From CATOSP01 sp034422355 (GTDB lineage Bacteria > Chloroflexota > Dehalococcoidia > Lucifugimonadales > UBA3495), in assembly GCA_034422355.1 (NCBI GenBank), contig DAOUJS010000113.1, positions 1-6,003 of the forward strand: a stretch of 6,003 nt of DNA, written 5' to 3'. Below, piece by piece: positions 1 through 5,700 of the stretch. The position numbers and the translations under genes are program-made. The notes under the pieces are model-generated. The model was not told the DNA's origin and made no database searches. It saw only the letters and a program-made list of their open reading frames with translations. How positions within the stretch are numbered: position 1 is the first letter of the stretch; each line of letters begins with the position of its first letter.

Positions 1-1
1 G

Positions 2-364
2 GTGGAAGCGAGGTTGAAGGGAGGAGGAATGCACTGGGCGCGGCCCCATGTAAATCCCATGCTGGGCCTGCGCAACATTGTATGCAGCGGCCGCTGGGCC
101 GGGGAATGGCCGCGTATAGCCCGGCGGCTCAGAAAGCGGGGGTCCCGGAGTTCCGGCACACCCGGAGAGAAAGCAGGTCCCCGGCGGCGGCAGGCGGAAT
201 CCGGGGAATCCGGGGCCAAACTCAGCCCAGTGGACCGGCCGGAGGTCCCGGTGAAAAGTCCCGCCGGGGTTGCAGTATCCGGTGGAAGGGAGGGGTCAAA
301 ACTCCCTCACCGGCCTGCGGCCAGTCACCCCTGGCGGCGGGCTCCTGTTGGGCGCACCGGATAA
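2..364 (+). CDS. Insertion-sequence transposase, C-terminal part (5' end outside window)
   Basis: This frame is open from the left edge to a TAA at 362-364, giving 120 codons. The GTG at position 2 is probably an internal valine, so the gene starts outside the window. The first residues carry GGGMHWARPHVNPM followed by LRNIVCSGRW. From memory this matches the conserved C-terminal block of a DDE-type transposase family in which a helix-rich 'EARLKG.GMHWA...VNPML.LRN' segment follows the last catalytic residue; I believe these are ISKra4-like, but the family name is tentative. A basic, proline-rich, low-complexity tail follows, ending in RPAASHPWRR near the stop. I recall a similar RPAA.HPWRR ending in such transposases, so the C-terminus looks natural rather than frameshifted. 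No catalytic residues are visible because they lie upstream. Whether the full gene is intact cannot be judged. The right end of the element should lie shortly after the stop, but without the left end no terminal inverted repeat can be assigned. Confidence 0.6.
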   Translation: MEARLKGGGMHWARPHVNPMLGLRNIVCSGRWAGEWPRIARRLRKRGSRSSGTPGEKAGPRRRQAESGESGAKLSPVDRPEVPVKSPAGVAVSGGREGSKLPHRPAASHPWRRAPVGRTG

Positions 365-425
365 TCTCCAAAATTCTGACGGACACCCCCGGCAAACTCG
401 CCGCGATCTGGCGCGGTACGTGGTC

Positions 426-434
426 TGGTATGAT
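426..434 (+). promoter_or_regulatory. Candidate extended -10 promoter before the small gene pair
   Basis: TGGTATGAT at 426-434 reads as an extended -10 element (TG-N-TATGAT). The bases about 17 upstream (ATCTGG at 406-411) are a poor -35, so recognition would depend on the extended -10. Initiation near 441 would leave a leader of about 60 bases before the ATG at 502. The site lies only 62 bases after the transposase stop, so it could belong to the end of the mobile element and drive the neighbouring genes outward. This is a motif match only. Confidence 0.3.
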
Positions 435-501
435 AGAGGATAACACTCGGCCAACGTGAAGCCGATTTCAGTATGCACCTGAATTGTTGCCGAGGCCAAT
501 A

Positions 502-1008
502 ATGGGTACGCCAAATGATCAGGAGTTCAACGACGACCGCCTTGGCCGCATCGAGCGCATCATATCCAGTTTGGTTGATGACGTGGGCGACATCAAGGGC
601 AATATTGCCAAGTACGAGGTGGCACGCGACGCCAGATTGATTACTTTTGACCTCGGTGTGCAGTACCTGCGCGAAATTGACAGAGACGAACTGGCAAGAT
701 GGGCACAGGAACTTTCCCACAAGGGAGTCGAAACTCGGGCTTTGCGCAGTTTCCGGAAAGCGGACTTGGTGATTGAAGCCAGCGGCGGCGAAGAGAGCGT
801 GTACGTTGTCGTCGAGGTGTCGTACACAGTGGATTATAGGGACACAGAAAGGGTGATGCGGAATGCCGAATTCCTGCGTCAAGCTACCGGACGTGAGGCC
901 AAACCTGTGGTGGCCAGCGTCAAGAATGACCGCCACGTGAGCCGGCAGGTCGAACAGCAATTGGTGCATTGGCATCAAATTGACGAGGGTTCGTTGAAGG
1001 CAGAGTGA
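502..1008 (+). CDS. Coiled-coil / PD-(D/E)XK-like hypothetical protein
   Basis: The product has 168 residues from the ATG at 502. GAGG at 492-495 stands 6 bases upstream, which favours this ATG over an in-frame TTG at 484. Residues 8-45 are charged and heptad-like (RLGRIERIISSLVDDVGDIKG), suggesting a short coiled coil. Residues 50-80 form an amphipathic helical stretch. Residues 82-107 contain RSFRKADLVIEA and then VYVVVEVS, placing Asp88 and Glu105-Val-Ser107 on adjacent predicted strands, as in the D...E-x-K core of PD-(D/E)XK nucleases with Ser in place of Lys. Residues 111-126 (VDYRDTERVMRNAEFLR) and 133-140 (AKPVVASV) resemble, from memory, an uncharacterised coiled-coil family common in Chloroflexota and cyanobacteria with 'EVS..VD..DVERA.RRAELL' and 'PVVAG'. 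Catalysis is unproven; the missing lysine may mean a non-nucleolytic role. The downstream gene begins 17 bases after the stop, implying co-transcription. GC is visibly lower than in the right half of the window. Confidence 0.75.
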   Translation: MGTPNDQEFNDDRLGRIERIISSLVDDVGDIKGNIAKYEVARDARLITFDLGVQYLREIDRDELARWAQELSHKGVETRALRSFRKADLVIEASGGEESVYVVVEVSYTVDYRDTERVMRNAEFLRQATGREAKPVVASVKNDRHVSRQVEQQLVHWHQIDEGSLKAE

Positions 1009-1011
1009 TCC

Positions 1012-1016
1012 GGAGG
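1012..1016 (+). promoter_or_regulatory. Shine-Dalgarno site deciding the start of the second small gene
   Basis: GGAGG stands 9 bases before the ATG at 1026. An in-frame GTG at 1005 overlaps the upstream stop codon (GTGA) and would add seven residues, but it would place this ribosome site inside the coding sequence. I therefore chose 1026. Confidence 0.65.
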
Positions 1017-1025
1017 TTCAGGTCC

Positions 1026-1373
1026 ATGGAAGAGAAAGAAATACGTCAAGTTAGTTTGGTTCGGGATGAGGATGTCGAAGTTCTGCCCAAGAGCAAGCCC
1101 ATCGGAATAACCGCCACAGGCACAAGCGAGCGGCGCAATGGGGAATCTGTGGTACGGTTTGCGTTCGGGGAGAAAGACGACCACCCGAGAAAACTGTTTC
1201 GCAAGCTTTCGCCGTGGCACAAATTCTTGCAAGAATTTGCGGTCGAGGTCGAGGGGGAGCCGACGATAAGTCCCTGTTCACTTCGTGAATGTTCGTTCGA
1301 TCCCCAAACCGAGAAGCTCTACATATCAATCTATACGCCCGTGTCAGCAGAAAAGGTCCTGGATTGGTTCTGA
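1026..1373 (+). CDS. Hypothetical protein, partner of the upstream gene
   Basis: This 115-residue protein begins at an ATG preceded by GGAGG and ends at TGA 1371-1373. I do not recognise its family. It is soluble, with no signal peptide or membrane segment, and mixes acidic and basic residues. A basic, possibly flexible segment (TGTSERRNGES, residues 31-41) precedes VVRFAFGEKDD. A helix-like stretch around residues 56-72 (KLFRKLSPWHKFLQEFA) is followed by short beta-like segments ending in KLYISIYTPVSAEKVLDWF. Two cysteines fall close together at about residues 83 and 87 (SPCSLREC), too few for a zinc site by themselves. The spacing of only 17 bases after the preceding gene suggests one transcript and perhaps a shared job. 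A small alpha/beta accessory or immunity-type protein is possible but unsupported. That it is a real gene rests on its start site, its spacing and the clean end of the frame. Confidence 0.6.
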   Translation: MEEKEIRQVSLVRDEDVEVLPKSKPIGITATGTSERRNGESVVRFAFGEKDDHPRKLFRKLSPWHKFLQEFAVEVEGEPTISPCSLRECSFDPQTEKLYISIYTPVSAEKVLDWF

Positions 1374-1388
1374 TGCCGGCCGGCGTTC

Positions 1389-1440
1389 CCCAGTTCAGCA
1401 ACGGCGGTCTATGCCGTTGGCGCTGGGACATATTTCTTAT
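1389..1440 (+). terminator. Candidate intrinsic terminator after the small gene pair
   Basis: CAACGGC (1399-1405) pairs perfectly with GCCGTTG (1413-1419) around a 7-base loop. Outside it, CCCAG (1389-1393) pairs with CTGGG (1423-1427) across an internal loop. The run ACATATTTCTTATT follows, which is T-rich but interrupted. Its place 16 bases after the stop at 1373 fits a terminator for the two-gene unit. The imperfect T-tract keeps this tentative. Confidence 0.4.
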
Positions 1441-1589
1441 TGGCCGGTTCGCAGATTCCGTCCCCTTGGTCAGATCGCCTTTTGGATATCCGCGATCTCG
1501 CTTTTCATTCGCCGGACACTGGCAACCGGCGCAGGACTGTTGGCAACGTTCGTTGTCGAAGCGTTTCTGCGAATGTCCCGGCCCGATGC

Positions 1590-1722
1590 CCGGCAGTTGC
1601 ACATCCCATATAGGCGCAGGAAGCGGCACCGATGTGGGCAGCGGCATCGGAGGGGAGCCATGCCGTCCCGGTCTGGCAGGCAGGGACATCGGCACCAGGA
1701 TCAATGCGGCTGCAACTGCCGG
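1590..1722. repeat. 12-bp perfect inverted repeat with about 109-base spacer
   Basis: CCGGCAGTTGCA at 1590-1601 is the exact reverse complement of TGCAACTGCCGG at 1711-1722. The spacer holds further short complementary words: CCGATG 1629-1634 with CATCGG 1645-1650, and ATGTCCC 1573-1579 (just outside the left arm) with GGGACAT 1683-1689. The arms lie in the untranslated space downstream of the - strand ferritin-like gene. They could form a long-range stem in its 3' transcript or be the ends of a small decayed element. No flanking direct repeat was seen. Confidence 0.45.
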
Positions 1723-1733
1723 CGGACCTCTTG

Positions 1734-1746
1734 CAGGGGTCCCCTG
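1734..1746. repeat. Short palindrome next to the ferritin-like stop codon
   Basis: CAGGGG-T-CCCCTG is a 6-bp inverted repeat around one central base, 8 bases beyond the - strand stop at 1755-1757. As a hairpin it would lose inner pairs to make a loop, and no T-run follows on the - strand, so it is a poor terminator. A protein-binding palindrome is an alternative. Confidence 0.3.
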
Positions 1747-1754
1747 TCGAGAAT

Positions 1755-2291
1755 CTAGCCCATTTGAGCCAGCAGGCTGGCCAGGTCCTCTGCGTGTTCC
1801 TCCTCCATTGCCAGGATACCCTCCAGCATCCGCCGGGTTGTCGGGTCCCGGTGCCCCAGGTAGCGAATAATCTCCCCGTAGGAGTCGATAGCCACCCGCT
1901 CGGCCACCAGGTCCTCCCTTATCATGTCCTCCAGAGTTTCACCCTCGACGTACTCCGAGTGGCTGCGGGACACCAGCCCCTCAGGCGAAAAATTTGGCTC
2001 TCCGCCCAGTTGCACTATCCGGGCAGCAACCTGGTCTGCGTGCAGTTGCTCCTCGTTGGCGTGTTGGAGAAACTCCTGCTGGGCCTGCGGCGCGTTGATC
2101 CCCGTGGCCATGTAGTAGTGGCGCTTGTACCGCAGCACACAGACGATCTCCGTCGCCAGGACATCGTTCAGTATCTTTACCACCGTCTCGACTTCGGCCT
2201 GGTAGCCGGGTGTGACCGCTCCTTGTTCCATGTGCCGCCTGGCCCGCTCTCGCAGGTCTCTGATATCGGAGAAGAAGTCCCCTGTTGCCAT
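1755..2291 (-). CDS. Ferritin-like di-iron protein (bacterioferritin/Dps-type)
   Basis: The product has 178 residues, with ATG at 2291-2289 and AGGAG (plus-strand CTCCT, 2299-2303) 7 bases upstream. It is a four-helix ferritin-like protein expected to oxidise Fe(II) and store iron in the cytoplasm. Ligands fall where bacterioferritin has them: Glu48 (helix A, LATEIVCVLRYKRHYY), Glu81 and His84 (helix B, EEQLHADQVAARI), Glu131 (helix C, LVAERVAIDSY), Glu163 and His166 (helix D, MEEEHAEDL). The di-iron centre is therefore complete. Gln82 stands where classical bacterioferritin has its haem-binding Met (E-M-x-H), so this protein probably lacks that haem. About 30 residues precede helix A compared with E. 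coli Bfr, rich in Arg/Glu (RDLRERARRHMEQG), as in ferritin-like proteins often labelled bacterioferritin in environmental genomes. The gene stands alone, convergent with the small gene pair and divergent from the surface-protein gene. Whether it builds a 24-mer cage or a smaller assembly cannot be told. Confidence 0.9.
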   Translation of the reverse strand: MATGDFFSDIRDLRERARRHMEQGAVTPGYQAEVETVVKILNDVLATEIVCVLRYKRHYYMATGINAPQAQQEFLQHANEEQLHADQVAARIVQLGGEPNFSPEGLVSRSHSEYVEGETLEDMIREDLVAERVAIDSYGEIIRYLGHRDPTTRRMLEGILAMEEEHAEDLASLLAQMG

Positions 2292-2556
2292 TGCTATGCT
2301 CCTATTCCTCCCGGGTTGCTCTCCCCAAAGCCGGTCCTCTACGCTGTTGTTCCAGGGGCGTCGGATCTTATCCTCGCCCTGTCGATTTCCCGCTATTGGA
2401 CAGCCCTGCCGCCCAAGTCTCCAGGGGCTTTGCCGGGTTCCAGAAACCTCGCGGTTCCGCTACCCGATTCCACCCGGCCCCTGACGGACTCATAGTACCA
2501 GAAGTCATGCCCTTCATGGATGCTTGCTTTTCACTATATGATCACTTAGATTGAGA
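2292..2556. other. Divergent intergenic region, upstream part
   Basis: This stretch separates the ferritin-like gene from the surface-protein gene and should hold the promoters of both. Besides the ferritin ribosome site (2299-2303, with a second CCTCC at 2307-2311) and the candidate rightward promoter near 2513-2542, I see no gene. Open frames across it on the + strand are antisense continuations of the ferritin gene. No convincing leftward promoter and no iron-regulator palindrome stood out by eye. Confidence 0.5.
2513..2542 (+). promoter_or_regulatory. Candidate promoter for the surface-protein gene
   Basis: TATGAT at 2537-2542, within the AT-rich run ACTATATGATCAC, is a good -10 match in a locally AT-rich island. 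TTCATG at 2513-2518 is a weak -35 at 18-base spacing. Initiation near 2549 would begin the transcript about 8 bases before the folded element at 2557-2632 and give a leader of about 138 bases before the GTG at 2687. Judged by eye only. Confidence 0.35.
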
Positions 2557-2632
2557 GACGCTGTTGGCAAACAGGGCGCATTCTGCCTTCCCGGCGAAGC
2601 GGAGGTTCAAACTCCGTGACTGCCAACACGTC
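2557..2632 (+). promoter_or_regulatory. Folded leader element (12-bp bulged stem, three-way junction)
   Basis: GACG (2557-2560) pairs with CGTC (2629-2632) and TGTTGGCA (2562-2569) pairs with TGCCAACA (2621-2628), leaving only C2561 bulged: twelve Watson-Crick pairs. Inside are two hairpins, each with five pairs and a 7-base loop: AGGGC/GCCTT (2573-2577 with 2585-2589, one G-T pair) and CGGAG/CTCCG (2600-2604 with 2612-2616). The fold ends 54 bases before the GTG of the surface-protein gene and would lie in its 5' leader if the promoter near 2540 is used. No T-run follows, so it is not a simple attenuator. I do not recognise it as a known riboswitch class. It could be a cis-regulatory RNA, an RNA-protein site or a DNA operator with widely spaced half-sites. 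Confidence 0.45.
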
Positions 2633-2673
2633 GCGGTTCGCTATGTTTTCACCGATAATTCCGGTCTTTTCCA

Positions 2674-2678
2674 GAGGA
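2674..2678 (+). promoter_or_regulatory. Shine-Dalgarno site supporting the GTG start at 2687
   Basis: GAGGA within AGAGGAAG stands 8 bases before GTG 2687. Downstream of that GTG the frame reads at once as a signal peptide (MNTKLGILAGLALV), which supports this non-ATG start. Confidence 0.7.
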
Positions 2679-2686
2679 AGAGTCAG

Positions 2687-2794
2687 GTGAACACCAAGCT
2701 CGGAATACTCGCAGGGCTGGCATTGGTGACGTTCACCGGCGTCTTTGCCGCCATGCTTGCCCTTGGTGCCATCTCACCCGTGGGAGTCCAGGGC
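2687..2794 (+). other. Signal peptide of the surface protein
   Basis: Residues 1-36 have one lysine at position 4, a hydrophobic core from about 5 to 29 (LGILAGLALVTFTGVFAAML), and a small-residue exit VGVQGAD. Cleavage after Gly36 or Ala37 is plausible. There is no cysteine, so it is not a lipoprotein signal; Sec export is inferred. Confidence 0.75.
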
Positions 2795-5700
2795 GCTGAC
2801 CAGTCCATTGACGATAGCGGTCAAGCAGTGGACTTCCAGCCTGCGATGGTCACGGACGTCTCGGTGACCAGCACCACGCAAGACCCCGGGGACGTATCAG
2901 GGTACCGGTTCCGGTTCACCACGCCGGATGGGCTCACGGCGAACGAAGACACCATCACGGTCCATTTCGACAAGGACTTCATGTACTCGCCCGAGGTGTT
3001 GTCGAGGAGCAGTGTCACCGTGTCCGCGATGGTCAGTTCCGGCAGTGCCACCACCGATGCCTCCGGCCCCGGCGCCACCGGCGATTACGGTCCCCCCAGG
3101 GACGCCACACGGGAGATACTGACATCGGGCAAACACGGCCTCAGCGGCCCGGCAGCCCTGAACAACGTCGAGTACACCTTCCACGTGCCCGACATGAACG
3201 GCGTTGACGATGACGCTTCAGGCATCGCCGCGGGCGCGACGGTCACCGTCACCGTATCCCCGGAGGCCGGGATCGTGAACCCCGCCGAGGGCGGGAGCAA
3301 GGGGCCAATCGGCGTCTTTACCAGCAGGCAGCCGGTGATGGACACCTCGCTGAGGATCACCATCAACCGCACCATCCAGCTCAGCGACAATGACGCCAAC
3401 CGGAACAAGTGGGTGACCGTTATCGGCAAGGGGTTCCAGAACGGCGCCACGGCCACTGTCTATCTGGATAATGCCAACGGCACTCGCCAGGAACTGGTGA
3501 GGGAGCCCGTACTCAGCGACAATACCTTCCAGGCCACTTTCACCATTACCGTCCCGCCCTTCGTCCCCGGCAAGGGAAACATGATCTATGCCGAGGACGG
3601 GAATCAACCGCCAGTCACGGCGGGGCCGGTTGAATTCGAGCTCGAGGGCTTGTTGACGGTTTCCCCGACGGCCGCGGCCGTCGGGGATGAGGTAGACATT
3701 ACCCTCGAGGACTGGCCGGACGGTCCCATCCCGGCCAATGGGGTCACCATAGCAGGGGGGGCTCAGAGGGTCATCGGCTCGCCTTCCGTAAGCGGCAACA
3801 GCGCGAGCTTCCGCATTGAGGTTGTGGCCGGCACGCCTTCCGGCACCAATGAGATCAGGGTGAAGGCCAACGGCGAGAGCGACCGCAAGACGATCACCAT
3901 CTCCGGCGCGATGCTTGAAATTTCGCCCGCCACGGCGGTGCCGAACCAGGCCATCACCGTCAACGGACAGGGCTTCACCGGGGACGGCACCATCAACGCC
4001 GCAGGCGACGGCAGCGAGGTGACGCTGGGCGGGGACGGTGAAGCCCTGACAAGGAGCGCAGGGGGCTTCAGGAACTTCAACAACGGCGAAGCGGTGACGG
4101 TGGACAGCGGCGGAAGTTGGTCCGCCACCATCATCGTCCCCATCACCACGACAACAACTCTCCCCGGCACCCACACGCTGGATGTATGGGACAGCGGAAA
4201 CCGCTCCGGTTCGGCGGACATCACGTTCCCCCCGCGCACCCTGGCCATCGAGCCGGCGGAGGCCAGGCCGGGCGAGGCGGCGACCCTCACCGGCTCCGGA
4301 TTCCCCGCCAGCAACACCAGGGCCAAGGAGCAAGACACTCCGCCCATCGAGATCTATTACGATGACGAACTCGTGGGGACGGCCATCCCGGACGGGGACG
4401 GGAACATCACGCTCAGCTTCCGGGTCCCCCTGGACGCGGCCATTCCGTCCACCAACCGGGTGGAAGCCAGGTACAGGATCCCCGGTGCGCCCAGCGGCTC
4501 CGTCCCGGTAAAGGCCCACACCAACCACGAGGTCCCCGGGGCGCGGATCAGGCTGTCCATGGACGAAGGCAAGCCCGGGGACAGCCTGACCCTGACCGGA
4601 GACGGGTTCAAGGCATTCGCCCTGGTGGAGTACGTGAGGATTGGCGGGGTCGAGGTAACCCCCGCGCCCAGGCCGGCCACGGACCGGAACGGCGAGTTCA
4701 CCGTCACCATCCTAGTGCCCGACCTGGCCGAAGGCGCCCATTCCGTCGAGGTTCAGGCCGGCGGAGTCACGGCCAGCGCCAGCTTCATGGTTCTTGATTT
4801 CGGCACCGCTGCCGGAGACAGGGCCGCATTGGTTGCCCTCTACAACGCCACAGGCGGCATGAACTGGACGAACAACACCAACTGGCTGACCGGCGCGCCC
4901 CTGGGCCAATGGTACGGTGTGGAGACGGACGCCAACGGGCGGGTTATTCTCCTGTACCTTGACTCCAACCGGTTGAGCGGGAAGATACCGGCGGAACTGG
5001 GCAATCTGACCATGTTGGCCGTGCTGTATCTCGGCGGCAACCAGTTGACCGGGTGCGTTCCCGCAGGGTTGCGGAACGTAGCCTACAACGACTTCGCCGA
5101 GCTTGGACTGCCTTTCTGTGTCTCTGAAGGCGTCGCGGGAGACAGGGCCGCGCTGGTGGCCCTCTACAAGGCTACGGATGGCGCGAACTGGACGAACAAC
5201 ACCAGCTGGCTGACCGGCGCGCCCCTGGACCAGTGGTACGGTGTAGGGACCGACGACAACGGCCGGGTTATCATCCTGTTCCTTGGCTCCAACCAGTTGA
5301 GCGGGCCGATACCGGCGGAACTGGGCAGGCTGACCAACCTGGGCGAGTTGGTTCTCTGGGACAACCAATTGAGCGGGGAGGTGCCGGCGGAATTGAGTAG
5401 CCTGGCCAGCCTGGAAGCTCTGTTCCTTGGCGCCAATCAATTGAGTGGGGAGATACCGGCGGAACTGAGGAGCTTGACCAATCTGCAACTTTTGGGGCTC
5501 AGTAATAACCAGTTGAGCGGAGAGATACCGGCGGAACTGGGTAGCCTGACCAACCTGACCGAGTTGTTCCTCAACGACAATCGGCTAAGCGGGGAGATAC
5601 CGGAGGAACTGGGCAACCTGACCAGCCTGGAATATCTGTACCTCGTCAGAAACCGTTTGACCGGGTGCGTCCCCGCGAGTCTGCGGAGCGTAGCGAGTCA

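Larger units (their letters stand above)
1374..1754. other. Intergenic stretch without a convincing gene
   Basis: Between the stop of the second small gene and the stop of the opposing ferritin-like gene, several frames are open on both strands, but their translations are Arg/Pro/Cys-rich, lack sensible start sites and match nothing I know. The region begins with the palindrome GCCGGCCGGC (1375-1384), then the candidate terminator at 1389-1440. Its right half contains inverted repeats and several copies of CCGATG or its complement CATCGG (1583, 1629, 1645, 1687). It may be a decayed gene, a structured 3' region shared by convergent genes, or mere spacer. Confidence 0.5.

Noticed and set aside
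1375..1384. GCCGGCCGGC palindrome as terminator
   Set aside because: No T-run follows and the hairpin would have almost no loop; the structure at 1389-1440 is the better terminator candidate.
1470..1661. 63-residue - strand frame in the spacer
   Set aside because: No ribosome site or recognisable motif; the Cys/Arg-rich start looks like non-coding DNA. Not supportable as a gene.
1051..1704. - strand frame containing GTPAGIRT, reminiscent of the frame read from the complement of tRNA genes
   Set aside because: The underlying DNA (about 1345-1400) shows no T-arm or acceptor stem on either strand and overlaps the end of the 1026-1373 gene.
1285..1870. Two + strand frames crossing the 1374-1754 spacer, one with a hydrophobic stretch
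   Set aside because: Both start inside the 1026-1373 gene without ribosome sites; their translations are Arg/Pro/Cys-rich; the second also runs into the ferritin-like gene. Chance openness in GC-rich DNA is more likely.
1632..2495. 287-residue + strand frame
   Set aside because: It lies mostly antisense to the ferritin-like gene, whose six metal ligands and ribosome site make the - strand reading certain.
2562..2628. Integron attC site
   Set aside because: The arms read GTTGGCA ... TGCCAAC, which do not fit the RYYYAAC ... GTTRRRY core sites or their order, and no integrase or cassette structure is nearby.
2557..2632. tRNA gene
   Set aside because: The length is near 76 and the hairpin GGAGGTTCAAACTCC recalls a T-arm, but the TTCAA is shifted by one base relative to the TTCRANY loop, the outer stem is 12 pairs rather than 7, no CCA end or proper anticodon arm is present, and only two inner hairpins form.
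3218..4528. 436-residue open frame on the - strand
   Set aside because: It is antisense to the surface-protein gene, its translation is Gly/Arg/Asp-rich with no family resemblance, and it follows from the high third-position GC of the + strand frame, which has a signal peptide and recognisable domains.
4712..5488. 258-residue - strand frame with internal repeats
   Set aside because: Its repeats are the mirror of the LRR-coding DNA on the + strand; the + strand reading matches LRR consensus exactly.
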